Assembly (NCBI GenBank): GCA_023807065.1 | Contig: JAJJLU010003470.1 | Location: forward strand, 1-64,000 | Reading direction: 5' to 3' | DNA length: 64,000 bases | Origin: Isotricha intestinalis | Lineage: Eukaryota; Ciliophora; Litostomatea; Vestibuliferida; Isotrichidae | In this document: piece by piece, positions 51,632 through 62,157 of the stretch | Position numbering within the stretch: the first letter of the stretch is position 1 | Layout of the letters: every line of letters begins with the position of its first letter | Made by a program: the position numbers and the translations under genes | Notes under the pieces: model-generated | Seen by the model: only the letters and a program-made list of their open reading frames with translations | What the model was told of the DNA's origin: nothing | Databases searched by the model: none

Positions 51632-52102
51632 TTATAAATAAGTATATTTTAAATTTGTTATATGATCATTTATCTGTTCTCTTATTAAAGATAATTTTTG
51701 TTTTAAATTTGCAATTTCTTTTTCTTTATTTATAACTTTATAATCATCTTCATCTTTAGAAATTAATTCAAAACAATTTAATTTTTGAATAAAAATATTT
51801 ATTGTACTTTTAAAATTTGCTTCTTCCAAAGATAATAATTGATTAATATCATTTTTAAATTTATCGTTTGAATTTTCACAAATTTTTCTTAAATCATTAT
51901 TTAATTTTTGAAGTTGCTCAATTACTTTTTGAGTATATTCATTATATTTATTATTATTTTTTGGAATTTCTCCATTTTCTTTCCATTCAATTTCAATTGA
52001 TTTAATTGTATCATTTAAATAATTTTCTAATTCTTTTATTTGTTTTGTTCTATATTCTTCGTTTTTAAAAACTTCCATATACATTTTTTTCTCATTTTCC
52101 AT
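51632..52102 (-). CDS. small helical hypothetical protein
   Basis: A 156-aa all-helical protein, MENEKKMYMEVFKNEEYRTK onward, with coiled-coil potential over residues 15-90 and 125-150 (EIANLKQKLSLIREQINDHI). No signal, membrane segment or known motif. The size and helical layout recall small subunits of multi-protein complexes, but no homology can be claimed. It lies 135 bp downstream of the gene at 52238-53182, both on the minus strand. Confidence 0.6.
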   Translation of the reverse strand: MENEKKMYMEVFKNEEYRTKQIKELENYLNDTIKSIEIEWKENGEIPKNNNKYNEYTQKVIEQLQKLNNDLRKICENSNDKFKNDINQLLSLEEANFKSTINIFIQKLNCFELISKDEDDYKVINKEKEIANLKQKLSLIREQINDHITNLKYTYL

Positions 52103-52237
52103 TAAGAAAAAATAAAAAATTAAAAAAAATAAAATAAAAAATTGTAATTGATTTAAACAAACCTAATAAATTTTTAATACAATATGAAAAAAAATATAAT
52201 ATTTAACCATATATATAATAATAAATAAGGACAAAAA

Positions 52238-53182
52238 TTATTTTCTAATCTGTTGAAAGATTTTAAATCTATTAAAATTAACAAAAGAATCTTTTTTATT
52301 TTTAATAATATATTGAAAAGCTTCTTTTATTTCTCCAATACAATAAAAAATTGCTAATTTAATTTGTTCATCATCAGTATCAATGTCTTCATCATTTTTA
52401 GTTTCATAAATTTTAGTTTGCCAATATTCATAAATTCCAATGTCTTTATCTGAGAAAGAAGGAAAAAAGTGATTATCATTTTTTATATCTTTAAATCGAA
52501 TAAATGAAGAATATATTTTTTTTGTACTTTGAGTCATTTTTTTCTTTTTTAAATTTGAATAATTTCTTATTGTATTTAAATTTTTTTCATAATCTGAATT
52601 TATTATGTCTTCATATTTTCTCACTGATTTATTTTGAGGACATGATTTTCTTTTCATTTGTCTCATTTTCAATAATTTATATTTTTCATCATTTTTTTTT
52701 TCAATTGGAACTGGTAAATTTTTTTCTTGGTTTAATATTAATTCTTGATATTCATCTATTGCTTCATTTAAAATATTATTTTTATTATTATTTATTTTTA
52801 TTTCTTTTTCTTTTAATTTTTCACTTTCTTCTTTTTTTATAAATTCTTTATCTTCTAAATATTTTTTACTTTGAGAATATTCTAATATAAATTTTTTACT
52901 TGATTGTGAATTTAAAGAAGGCTTTTGAATTGAATAGGAAGGAGAAAAAAAAATTATTTTTTTCGAATTTTGAGATATACTACTTTTTGATATAAGTGAA
53001 TTTGGAATTAAATTTTCATTTTTGTTTTTTTTACTTTTATAATATGAATTATTTGTTGAAGAAGATAAAGTCGATAAAGTTATATTATATGGTAAAATTT
53101 CACATATTGAATGTGGAGTTATTTGATTTGATTTATTTATTTTTGAATTATCGAGTTTTAAAATTTTTTCGCGGGAATTCAT
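52238..53182 (-). CDS. hypothetical Ser/Lys-rich protein
   Basis: A 314-aa protein, not recognised. The first 110 residues are Ser/Asn/Lys-rich (TLSTLSSSTNNSYYKSKKNK). A helical stretch lies at 110-160. The last 100 residues look most constrained (SSFIRFKDIKND, FPSFSDKDIGIYEYWQTKIY and IKLAIFYCIGEIKEAFQYII). That C-terminal part would be the segment to search. It is divergent from the UBL/B-box gene, 104 bp between starts. Confidence 0.6.
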   Translation of the reverse strand: MNSREKILKLDNSKINKSNQITPHSICEILPYNITLSTLSSSTNNSYYKSKKNKNENLIPNSLISKSSISQNSKKIIFFSPSYSIQKPSLNSQSSKKFILEYSQSKKYLEDKEFIKKEESEKLKEKEIKINNNKNNILNEAIDEYQELILNQEKNLPVPIEKKNDEKYKLLKMRQMKRKSCPQNKSVRKYEDIINSDYEKNLNTIRNYSNLKKKKMTQSTKKIYSSFIRFKDIKNDNHFFPSFSDKDIGIYEYWQTKIYETKNDEDIDTDDEQIKLAIFYCIGEIKEAFQYIIKNKKDSFVNFNRFKIFQQIRK

Positions 53183-53286
53183 TTTTGAATTTTTATTTTT
53201 GTTCTTTAACTGATTATTTTTTTCTTATAATACATTTTAAATATTCTTTTGTCTTATATATTTTTTAATGAAATAATTATAATTTA

Positions 53287-54810
53287 ATGAATGTAACGTT
53301 AAATTATAATAAATTGAATTATAATATTGAAGTTACAAAATCAACTCCTTTATCTTTTTTATATAAATTATCAGAAAAACAATTTGATATTCCTTTAGAA
53401 AATATAGATTTAATTTATGAAGAAAAATCAATTCCAAATTCTTCAAAATCATCAGGAGAATATTTTTTATCGTCAGAAAGTAACATAAATATATTAGTAG
53501 AAGATAAGAGTAAGAAACCAAATATGATAATCCAAAAAAATACGAAAAAAAAATTAAAATTAAAAAGTAAGTCTAAAACTAAATTAAAACCCTTACCAAA
53601 AATAATAAAAAAAAAACCTAAAAAACATTATGTAAGATGTCAAATATGTAAAAAAAAAGATGCTTATTTTTATTGTAGAAAATGTAATGAATTTTTTTGC
53701 GTTGATTGTAATATTAAATTTCCATCTCATAATAAACATGAACTATTAGATTTAGAAGAAGGAGATATTCATCATTCATTTGATATATATAGAAAATTAA
53801 TAATTGACAATTGTAATATTATTCAAAATGCTTATTTAAGTTCTAATGAATGGATTATTAATGATGAAATGAGAAATGAATATTTTCAAAATTTAATTGA
53901 ATTAATTAAAGATATAGGAGAAAAAAGCCAAGATTTAAATTATATTAATTCTAATTATTATGTAAATAATGATTTGATTATTGAAGTTAAAGAAGAATTA
54001 TTTGATATTAAACATCCTTCTTTTAAAGATGAAGCAATTGAAATTTTTGGGTTTATTAATGAAAAAGAAAAAATATTATTAAATTATATGAGTTATGTTA
54101 ATTTACAAGTAATTAAATCAGAATATAATAAAAAAATGATGGAATTATTTGAAAATGCTCAAAAGTATTTAACTGATTTATATAAAGAAATAACGAAAAA
54201 AATAGATGAAGCTAATAAATTAAATGATTATGGTATTAAAGAATTAAAAGAATATAATGATAAAATGAGCAATAATATTATAGATGAAGAAAATTCTAAT
54301 AATTTAGGAAATAAAACTATAAATTTTAATAATCAAAGAAATAATAAGAGAAATATTTTATATGATAATAAAAAAATTTCTGATTTTGTTGAAAGAATGG
54401 GATTTTTTTCTTTTGATTCAAAAGAAGATTCATTAAATAAAAATAATGATTTAAAATTTAATACAATAACAATAAGAGATTTTTATAAAAAACCAAACAA
54501 TTATATTAATATAAAAAGTAAAATTTTATTAACTGATTCTCCTAGAAATGTCTCAATTTCTAATAATGAAATTCCTTTAATTTCTCCTACATCTATTAGT
54601 AAAATTCAAAATAATACAACAAATGGATTTCCTACTAGTCCAATTAAATTTCAAAATAATAATTTAAAATTAAAAAAATTATTAAATTCAAATAGGAATT
54701 CTTTATTTAAAAACAATCAATTAGTTTCTGTTGAAAAAATTAATCATATTTTAGAAAATCCAGTCAAGAATAAAAAGAAGAAATCTTCTACTAATTTTTT
54801 TGATAAATGA
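53287..54810 (+). CDS. ubiquitin-like + B-box zinc finger protein
   Basis: A 507-aa protein. Residues 1-75 resemble a ubiquitin-like fold (MNVTLNYNKLNYNIEVTKST, then FDIPLENIDLIYEEKSI and ESNINILVEDK: beta-beta-alpha-beta spacing). A basic linker (KKKLKLKSKSKTKLK) follows. Residues about 116-155 are a B-box-type zinc finger, VRCQICKKKDAYFYCRKCNE then FFCVDCNIKFPSHNKHEL. A helical region (160-340) and a Ser/Asn-rich tail complete it. UBL plus B-box without a RING is an unusual order; it is not a TRIM protein. Such proteins may be adaptors in ubiquitin or cytoskeletal complexes. It ends with TGA. Confidence 0.6.
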   Translation: MNVTLNYNKLNYNIEVTKSTPLSFLYKLSEKQFDIPLENIDLIYEEKSIPNSSKSSGEYFLSSESNINILVEDKSKKPNMIIQKNTKKKLKLKSKSKTKLKPLPKIIKKKPKKHYVRCQICKKKDAYFYCRKCNEFFCVDCNIKFPSHNKHELLDLEEGDIHHSFDIYRKLIIDNCNIIQNAYLSSNEWIINDEMRNEYFQNLIELIKDIGEKSQDLNYINSNYYVNNDLIIEVKEELFDIKHPSFKDEAIEIFGFINEKEKILLNYMSYVNLQVIKSEYNKKMMELFENAQKYLTDLYKEITKKIDEANKLNDYGIKELKEYNDKMSNNIIDEENSNNLGNKTINFNNQRNNKRNILYDNKKISDFVERMGFFSFDSKEDSLNKNNDLKFNTITIRDFYKKPNNYINIKSKILLTDSPRNVSISNNEIPLISPTSISKIQNNTTNGFPTSPIKFQNNNLKLKKLLNSNRNSLFKNNQLVSVEKINHILENPVKNKKKKSSTNFFDK

Positions 54811-54927
54811 AATATTATTATATATTATTATTAATTTATTTATTTATATATTATTCCGTAATATTTTATTATATAATTCAAAGTAACATTTCTTTAAATA
54901 ATATTTTAATTTTATTACATAAATAAA

Positions 54928-56364
54928 ATGTTAGAAAATATAAATAATGATGATGAATCTGAATATTTAAGATCACAAGGAATAATTAAAGAAGAAATTA
55001 AAGTAAAAGAAAATGAATTCGAAAATTATTTAAAAACCCAACAAAGAAATTTATTTAGAGATAATAATAGAAATAAAATAAATTTAATGAAAGGAACTTT
55101 TTTCTCAAATAAAAATAATAATATATTAAACAATACTTTTCAATCATCTTTTATTCCATCAACTAAATCTTATTTTTACCAAAGAAGTACATTAAATACA
55201 TTTAATGATACAAGAAATAATATATATAATAATACAACAAATCAAATAAGTATTGATGAGAAAATATTAAAAGTAAATGAAAACAAAAAAAAATTAATAT
55301 ATCAAAATAATTTAGAAACTTCAGAAAAATTTTATCAAAAAGAAAAAAAACTTCATGACCATATGGAAAATATGGAAAAAGAGAAATTAACAATAGCAAT
55401 GAAGAACAATAAAAAGAATTATATGAAAAGATTAAAATTAAAAATATTTGGAATAGTGAATAAAAACTCAAAAAAAATATGTCATGAATTTGAATCAAAA
55501 GTAACAGGATTAAATATTAAAATATTAGATTATCTACAAGGAAAAACAAATTTAAATAATACATTATCATATCACAAAAAATTTAGATATGATAAATATG
55601 ATAATGGAGAAGCACATAATAGATATAAAACTATATTAGATATTGATTGTTTAAAACAAGATGATATTGAACATTTAAATATTTTAAGAAAAAAATTATC
55701 TTCTAGAGAAAAAAAATCTATTAATGAAGATCCTGCTTATTTTTTTCAAGGTAATATTAAAAGTATTGAATTTAAACCTTTATCTCTAACTAAAAGATTA
55801 ATTCAAGAAGAAAATAATAAAAATTATTTTAGAGAATGTAATAAAAAAAAAAAAGAATCTAGTTTAAATTTCGAATTTCAAAATTATGATAATGAAAGTA
55901 TTTATAAAAAAAGTAAAGAAATGAAATTTAATTATAATAATAAAAATAATATTTGTTCTACTTTGAAAATTATTTGTGATGATATTAATAAAACTGTTTA
56001 TGATGATAGAACTAAAAATTTAATTATTGGAGAAAAGAATATTTCTAAAGAAAAACATAATAAAATTATGAATAAAATGAAAGATGAATTAAGAATGAAA
56101 GGTTTTAAAACTATGACTCAAGAAAAAAGAGATTTTAAAAATAAATTAATTGAAGATTATAGATTTAGTAATTTTTTAAATGAAGTGACCATCAAAAAAA
56201 ATAAAAATATTGTAAAAAATAATAATAATAAAAAAAAAGGAAAATCAACTGAAGAAACTTTAGTTGGACAAGTTGGACATAGTTTCAATTATAAAAATTT
56301 TACTAAACAAGATATGGATATTGTTAATTATTATAAAGATAGAATTAAAAATATTATTAAATAA
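54928..56364 (+). CDS. hypothetical basic protein
   Basis: A 478-aa Lys/Asn-rich protein, not recognised. Helical stretches lie at residues 130-200 (KKLHDHMENMEKEKLTIAMK; LKLKIFGIVNKNSKKICHEF), and the C-terminal third has two conserved-looking parts: MKDELRMKGFKTMTQEKRDF and TLVGQVGHSFNYKNFTKQDM. A YFFQGNIKSIEFKPLSLTKR segment lies near 270. No membrane segment or signal is visible. It lies 117 bp after the UBL/B-box gene and 106 bp before the dual kinase on the same strand. Confidence 0.6.
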   Translation: MLENINNDDESEYLRSQGIIKEEIKVKENEFENYLKTQQRNLFRDNNRNKINLMKGTFFSNKNNNILNNTFQSSFIPSTKSYFYQRSTLNTFNDTRNNIYNNTTNQISIDEKILKVNENKKKLIYQNNLETSEKFYQKEKKLHDHMENMEKEKLTIAMKNNKKNYMKRLKLKIFGIVNKNSKKICHEFESKVTGLNIKILDYLQGKTNLNNTLSYHKKFRYDKYDNGEAHNRYKTILDIDCLKQDDIEHLNILRKKLSSREKKSINEDPAYFFQGNIKSIEFKPLSLTKRLIQEENNKNYFRECNKKKKESSLNFEFQNYDNESIYKKSKEMKFNYNNKNNICSTLKIICDDINKTVYDDRTKNLIIGEKNISKEKHNKIMNKMKDELRMKGFKTMTQEKRDFKNKLIEDYRFSNFLNEVTIKKNKNIVKNNNNKKKGKSTEETLVGQVGHSFNYKNFTKQDMDIVNYYKDRIKNIIK

Positions 56365-56470
56365 AAACTTTTTAATCGTAAAATGAAAAAATTGAAAAAT
56401 TATTTTTATTACCTTAAAATTAATTAAAAATTATTTTATTAAAAGTATTAAATGTTTTTAAAATAAAAAA

Positions 56471-59400
56471 ATGTTAGATTATAGTAATAAAAAAATTCAA
56501 TTTCTTCATACTGGAATAGTAGTAAAAATAAATAGTTGTTTATATAATAGTGGAAGTTCACAAATTTATTTATGTACAGATTTATCAAATTTAAATAATG
56601 AACCTCAAAAATATTCTTTAAAAATAGTTCAAACAAACATAAATGATAAACAAGCAAATAAAAGTGTATGTTTAGAAATAAATATATTATTATCTTTAAA
56701 AAAAGAAACTAATATAATTCACATAAAAGATTATTATAACCAAACAAAAAATGAAATAACAACATATTTTATTTTAATGGAATTTGGACCAAATGGAACT
56801 CTAGGAGATTTAATAAGGAAAAACTCAAATGAAAAAAATATATTAAGCACAAATGTAATATATGCTTTTATATATCAATTATCAAAAGGTTTAAAAGCAT
56901 TACATAATAATAATTATTATCATAGAGATTTATGTCCTGAAAATATTGTTTTAACATCAAAGAATAATTTAAGAATATTAGATTTTGGTTCTGCTTCAAA
57001 TAAAAAATTTGAAGTTATAAATCATAATGTAAGAGCAAATATTATTTTAGATATATCTAAAAATACTTATCAATCATATAGAGCTCCTGAAGAAATATTA
57101 TTATATAATGGTTTTCCTTTAAATGAAAAAGTTGATATTTATTCTTTGGGTTTAATATTATTTTCTTTAATGTTTTCTTGCCCTTTAATTAATCCTTTTG
57201 ATATTCAATTTCCTTTTGCTAATAAAAAAGTGAGAGAACAAATATTTAATGATATTAAAAATTGGAGTAATCCCTATTTTTTTAAATTATTAAAAGACAT
57301 GTTAAATGTTAATCCATCTGAAAGACCTTCTGCTCAAGATATATTAAAATTTTTAGATAATCATAAAGATTATATTTTAAAATATACTGATAATAATTAT
57401 ATTCATGAAAAAATTAGCTTTGCTAATAATATTTCTACTTTAATTTATCAATATATGAAAAGTGATTTAAATAATAATATTATTAATATAAGATATTTAA
57501 CTTCGAGATTACTTTTAAATAAAGTTGATTTTTATCCTGATATTAAATATATTAATTTATTAATTTCAAAAACTTTTAAAAACAACAAAAAAATTTGTAA
57601 ATTTTATCAATGTGTTGCTGGAAATTCTCCTTTTTATTATTCATTATGTGGAATTAAAGCAATTTATCTATTACATTCTTATATATTTAATTATGGAAAA
57701 TATTCAAATAATTGTGAATCAAATATTGAAGTTATTAATCCTTCCTTATTCAATTTAGATGAATTATTAGTTTTAATTTCTGATATTTATAATTATAGAA
57801 TTAATAATCAAGTTTATGATAAAAATGAAAATATTAAAAATGGACAAATTACTAAATTTATTGTTTCATATTGTGAATTATTAAAAGCAAAAATTGGATA
57901 TTTAAGAAAATTTACTAATATAATAGGAAATGATAATTCAGTTATAACTACAGATTATAATAAATTATTAGAAAAAAATTTTATAGAAGATACAATGTGC
58001 CTTTTTATTCAAACTTTCCAAGTAATTTTATATATTCCCTTTAATTCAAATTTAATTATTAAAACTCTTGATAGAATTGCTAGTGCTTTAAATGAGGAAT
58101 TAGTTAGTTTTTTCAGTTTATTATATTATATAAATTTGGTATTAAAAAATATTAATAATGAAGAAACAAATTCTTTAAGGGAATTTTGTAAAATATCATT
58201 AAAAGCAAATGATTATATTATTAAATTAAAAAAATATAGAAATGATATTGTTTCAGAATTAGAAACTTATTTTTTTGGAAATGAAAATCAATTGAGTGAT
58301 GCTTTATCTTTTTTACAATCTAGTTTTCCTAATCAAAATAATATTAATTTAAAGAAATTATTTTCTGTTGTTAATAAAAATTTATTTGGTATTAAACTAA
58401 AAATGAAAAATAGTTTTGCTTTAAACGATGATAATAATGGTTATAATAGTAATAAAAGTGTTTCTTCTATTCAGTTTGATAGTAATAACATTAATTTTAA
58501 TCAAAATTTTATTTTTCAAGAAAATAATGAAGAAAATTTACTTTATATGAATACAAATTTTTTAGAAAATTCAGGGAACGAAAACAAGAATAATTCAATG
58601 AGTAATAATAATTATCAAAATAATAATAATAATAATTTCATTCAATATAATGAAGATATTTTTACAAGTGTAAATTCAAATTTAAACAATTCAAGTGGTA
58701 GCTCTTCAAACGGAAGTTTTAATAATATGATGAAATGTGCTATGGGAACATATTATAATAATAATAGTCAATATTCTGATATTCATAATAATTCAAATAC
58801 TAGACAAACTTCACAAATTAATTTTTCAAATATTAATAATACATATAATAATCAAAGTAATAATAATAATAACTTCACAATGAATCAATCTCAATGTAAC
58901 AATAACAATTTTCAAAATAATAATTTAAATGATAATCAAACAATGAATAATACAAATTATAATGAAAATATTCCAAATATGTCTCATTTTTATAATATTT
59001 GCCATCAAAATTCATCATCATCAAATATTGAATACCAAAACAATCAATATAACATTCAAAATGATAATTCGAATAAAAATCAAATAAAAAACCATCAATC
59101 AATAAATTTATTAAATATATTTCACAATTACACAAATTGCCAAATTCCAAATAATAATAATAATAATAATAATATAAAAAAAATATCAAATAATAAAGAA
59201 AAAGAAGAATATTATTCAACAAGAGCAAATGATTTTTTAGATAAGCAACTTTCGCTTCCAAATTTACATTTCATTCTCCCATCTTCCTCAATAAAATTAA
59301 TACGTTCAATAGGTTTCGGAGGATCATCAGAAGTATTTTTAGGTGATTTTCGAGGCACAGAAGTAGCAGTAAAGAAATTAAGAACAATAAAATTAAAAGA

Positions 59401-60115
59401 GGAAAATTTAAAAGAATTTAAAAGAGAAGTTTCCTCATTAAGTATTATTAGACATCCAAATTTAGTATTATTTATGGGAGCAATAGCAGAAGAAAATAAT
59501 ATTTGTATTGTTACTGAATATTGTGATGGAGGAACATTATTTAATTTACTTCATCAAAGGAAAGAAATAAATATTTCATGGAATCTTAGAATAAGAATTT
59601 TATTAGAAATTTCAACAGGAATGAATTTTTTACATACCAATAATCCAAGAATAATTCATAGAGATTTAAAATCATTAAATATCTTATTAACAAATAAAAT
59701 ATCAAATTCAAATGATTTAACAAGCATAAAAATATCAGATTTTGGATTAAGTAAAATATTAAATAAATTTGATAAAAAAGAAATAATGACTGGCAATTGT
59801 GGAACTTGTCATTGGATGGCTCCTGAAGTAATAAAAAATTTAAATTATAATATTAAAGCTGATGTATATTCTTTTGGAATTATTATTTGGGAAATTTGTG
59901 TTAGAGAAACTCCTTATAAAGATTTAAATCAACAACAAATTAGTTATTTTGTGACTGTTAAAAAAGGAAGACCTGATCTTAATTTATTACCTAAAGATTG
60001 TCCTAAAGGAATGAAAGATTTAATGATTCAATGTTGGAGTGATTCAGAAAATGAAAGACCAAGTTTTTTTGAAGTTATTGGGAAATTAAAAGAAATTCAA
60101 AATGGTTTGAAATAA
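56471..60115 (+). CDS. dual-kinase fusion: NAK-like kinase + TKL (Raf/MAP3K-like) kinase
   Basis: A 1214-aa protein with two kinase domains. Domain 1 (about 10-300) is closest to the NAK group (AAK1/GAK): SGSSQIYLCTD, SLKIVQ, HRDLCPENIVL, LDFGSASNK, NTYQSYRAPEEILLYNG and DIYSLGLILFSLMF. The catalytic-loop Lys of HRDLK is Cys, so activity is doubtful. Residues 300-620 are helical (a region seen after AAK-type domains); 640-930 is Asn-rich linker. Domain 2 (about 940-1210) is a canonical TKL kinase: IGFGGSSEVFLGDFRGTEVA, VKKLR, HPNLVLFMGAI, HRDLKSLNILL, SDFGLSK, GTCHWMAPEV and DVYSFGIIIWEI. TKL kinases of this type act as MAP3Ks or stress-sensing kinases. I know of no standard family with this pairing. 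Confidence 0.85.
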   Translation: MLDYSNKKIQFLHTGIVVKINSCLYNSGSSQIYLCTDLSNLNNEPQKYSLKIVQTNINDKQANKSVCLEINILLSLKKETNIIHIKDYYNQTKNEITTYFILMEFGPNGTLGDLIRKNSNEKNILSTNVIYAFIYQLSKGLKALHNNNYYHRDLCPENIVLTSKNNLRILDFGSASNKKFEVINHNVRANIILDISKNTYQSYRAPEEILLYNGFPLNEKVDIYSLGLILFSLMFSCPLINPFDIQFPFANKKVREQIFNDIKNWSNPYFFKLLKDMLNVNPSERPSAQDILKFLDNHKDYILKYTDNNYIHEKISFANNISTLIYQYMKSDLNNNIINIRYLTSRLLLNKVDFYPDIKYINLLISKTFKNNKKICKFYQCVAGNSPFYYSLCGIKAIYLLHSYIFNYGKYSNNCESNIEVINPSLFNLDELLVLISDIYNYRINNQVYDKNENIKNGQITKFIVSYCELLKAKIGYLRKFTNIIGNDNSVITTDYNKLLEKNFIEDTMCLFIQTFQVILYIPFNSNLIIKTLDRIASALNEELVSFFSLLYYINLVLKNINNEETNSLREFCKISLKANDYIIKLKKYRNDIVSELETYFFGNENQLSDALSFLQSSFPNQNNINLKKLFSVVNKNLFGIKLKMKNSFALNDDNNGYNSNKSVSSIQFDSNNINFNQNFIFQENNEENLLYMNTNFLENSGNENKNNSMSNNNYQNNNNNNFIQYNEDIFTSVNSNLNNSSGSSSNGSFNNMMKCAMGTYYNNNSQYSDIHNNSNTRQTSQINFSNINNTYNNQSNNNNNFTMNQSQCNNNNFQNNNLNDNQTMNNTNYNENIPNMSHFYNICHQNSSSSNIEYQNNQYNIQNDNSNKNQIKNHQSINLLNIFHNYTNCQIPNNNNNNNNIKKISNNKEKEEYYSTRANDFLDKQLSLPNLHFILPSSSIKLIRSIGFGGSSEVFLGDFRGTEVAVKKLRTIKLKEENLKEFKREVSSLSIIRHPNLVLFMGAIAEENNICIVTEYCDGGTLFNLLHQRKEINISWNLRIRILLEISTGMNFLHTNNPRIIHRDLKSLNILLTNKISNSNDLTSIKISDFGLSKILNKFDKKEIMTGNCGTCHWMAPEVIKNLNYNIKADVYSFGIIIWEICVRETPYKDLNQQQISYFVTVKKGRPDLNLLPKDCPKGMKDLMIQCWSDSENERPSFFEVIGKLKEIQNGLK

Positions 60116-60233
60116 TTTTTTTTATTTTCTTGTTTTAATTTTTTTATTATTATTATATTATAATTAGTTCTTTTATTTATACATTAAAATATAAATTTGT
60201 ATTAAATTTAATTTATTCTTATATTTTTTATAT

Positions 60234-61106
60234 ATGAAACTTTATTTTATTTTTCTATTTTTATTATTTGAATTTATTTATTCAACATATCCAATTGCAA
60301 TATTTCATGGAATAGGAGATGGATGTGATTGGAAGAACACAACATTATTAACAAATTTATTAAAGGAAGATTTAAAAACTCATGTAGAATGTATAGAAAT
60401 AGGAAATGGATTTTGGACATCAATAATAGAAAATTTTGAAGAACAAGCAAAAATAGGATGTGAGAATTTAAAGAAGAATCCTCATTTTCAAGATAAATTT
60501 AATATATTAGGAATATCACAAGGAACATTATTAGGAAGATATATAATAGAAAAATGTGATATAAAAGGAGAAGTAATAAATTATTTATCTTTTGATGGTC
60601 CTCAACAAGGAATTGGTCAATTACCAAAATTATATTGTGGACAATTATGTGATTATTTAAATAATATTACTGTTAATTTAATTTATAATGATTTTATTAT
60701 TCAACATATGGGTCCAAGTTCTTATTATAAATTTAAATGGGACCAAAAATTGTATTTAAGTAAAAATTTATTCCTTAAAGATTTAAATAATGAAGGCTCT
60801 GTTAAAAATGAAAGTTATTATAATAGAATGATTAAATTAAATAAAGTTATGCTTATTAAAGGAAAAAAAGATACTGTTATTACTCCAAGAGAAAGTTCTT
60901 GGTTTGAATTTTATGATTTTGAAGGAAGAAATATTGTTAAATTGGAAAATAGTGATTTTTATATTAATGATTATATTGGAATTAGGAAATTAAATGAAGA
61001 AGGAAAAATTTATTTTGTGGAATTTGAAAATGAACATGTTTTATTTACTATGGAAGAATATCATACTTATATCAAAACATTCTTTTTAGAAGATGGTGAT
61101 AATTAA
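60234..61106 (+). CDS. PPT1: palmitoyl-protein thioesterase 1
   Basis: A 290-aa alpha/beta hydrolase. A signal peptide (MKLYFIFLFLLFEFIYS) precedes YPIAIFHGIGDGCDW, the PPT1 oxyanion-loop motif. The catalytic triad is visible: Ser95 in GISQG, Asp213 in KGKKDTVITP and His268 in FENEHVLFT. SFDGPQQGIGQLPKLYCGQL and QHMGPSSYYKF are family signatures. Three N-glycosylation sequons (near 35, 144, 192) suit a lysosomal or secreted enzyme. PPT1 removes palmitate from cysteines of proteins. It has the usual length. The neighbour on the right is a DHHC palmitoyltransferase, convergent, with 76 bp between stops. Confidence 0.95.
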   Translation: MKLYFIFLFLLFEFIYSTYPIAIFHGIGDGCDWKNTTLLTNLLKEDLKTHVECIEIGNGFWTSIIENFEEQAKIGCENLKKNPHFQDKFNILGISQGTLLGRYIIEKCDIKGEVINYLSFDGPQQGIGQLPKLYCGQLCDYLNNITVNLIYNDFIIQHMGPSSYYKFKWDQKLYLSKNLFLKDLNNEGSVKNESYYNRMIKLNKVMLIKGKKDTVITPRESSWFEFYDFEGRNIVKLENSDFYINDYIGIRKLNEEGKIYFVEFENEHVLFTMEEYHTYIKTFFLEDGDN

Positions 61107-61182
61107 ATTTATTAATTTTATTTAGATTAATTATTTTATTTTAATTGTTTTTATTCTTCAAAAACATTGATTGTTTATTTTT

Positions 61183-62157
61183 TTAATCATTTTTTGATAT
61201 TGAGTATTTCACTTTTCTTTTCAATATTGGATAAAAACCTCCTTTTGTAAAAGGTAAAAACCAATTTATAGAAAATTCTTCTCCAAAAATTTCACATAAA
61301 GTTTCATATTTAGATCTTATTTCAATCATACAATTATTATGATAATCATATACAATAGATTTTTCTTTTATAGTTTCATATTGATCAAGAATGAAATTAT
61401 ATGCCAATATAATATAAATAACATTTAAACAAATATGGAAAAAAACTTGAAGAAAGAATTTAAATCCAAATTCAAAAATATCAGTAAATCTAATAAAAAT
61501 AAAATAAAAGAAAGAAATAAATAAACTTAAAATAGAAAAAATAAATAAATATAAAATAAACAAAAGAAAAAATTTTTGATTAAATTGTCCAATACAATTA
61601 TTAAACCAACCACAATGATGATCTCTATTATAGACACATTTATGACATTCATTACAATGATAAACCCCTTTAACTTTAATAGAATAACATTTATTACATA
61701 AATAAACATTAAAACCTAATTCTTCTTTATTTTCTTTACATTGATTAAATAAATTTTCCTGATATTTACTTTTATTAAATTTATATGTTTCTTCTATTTC
61801 ATTATCAGATGAATCATCTTCATAATCATTATTATTATTTATTTTATTATTTTCATTTTTATGTTCATTATTATATATTATTGAACGTTCTCTTGCAATT
61901 TTTCTTGATATTTTATATAAGATTAACATTGTTTCATTTGTTTTTTCTGTTATAAAACCTGGTTGAGTAAAATAAACTTGGAATGATGAAATTAAACAAT
62001 TTATAAAAAAAAATAAGAAAGTATAATGAAAATATTTATAATATGTTTTTGATAATTCTGGTAAATTATATAATGTATAATTACAATACCATGTGAAAAA
62101 AAAACTTATTAATCCTATTAAAGGTCTTATTCTTTCAAGATAATAACAAAAATTCAT
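61183..62157 (-). CDS. DHHC protein S-palmitoyltransferase
   Basis: A 324-aa membrane enzyme. Four predicted membrane segments (about 10-30, 44-65, 193-220, 228-255). The zinc-binding Cys-rich domain reads VYLCNKCYSIKVKGVYHCNE then CHKCVYNRDHHCGWFNNCIG, with the catalytic DHHC at residues 179-182 intact. A TQPG segment (about 65) takes the place of the usual DPG motif. An acidic, Asn-rich cytosolic loop (100-130) lies before it. DHHC enzymes transfer palmitate from acyl-CoA to protein cysteines at Golgi, ER or plasma membrane. The gene converges with PPT1, the opposing enzyme, and runs head to tail with the CAP-domain gene upstream. Confidence 0.93.
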   Translation of the reverse strand: MNFCYYLERIRPLIGLISFFFTWYCNYTLYNLPELSKTYYKYFHYTFLFFFINCLISSFQVYFTQPGFITEKTNETMLILYKISRKIARERSIIYNNEHKNENNKINNNNDYEDDSSDNEIEETYKFNKSKYQENLFNQCKENKEELGFNVYLCNKCYSIKVKGVYHCNECHKCVYNRDHHCGWFNNCIGQFNQKFFLLFILYLFIFSILSLFISFFYFIFIRFTDIFEFGFKFFLQVFFHICLNVIYIILAYNFILDQYETIKEKSIVYDYHNNCMIEIRSKYETLCEIFGEEFSINWFLPFTKGGFYPILKRKVKYSISKND

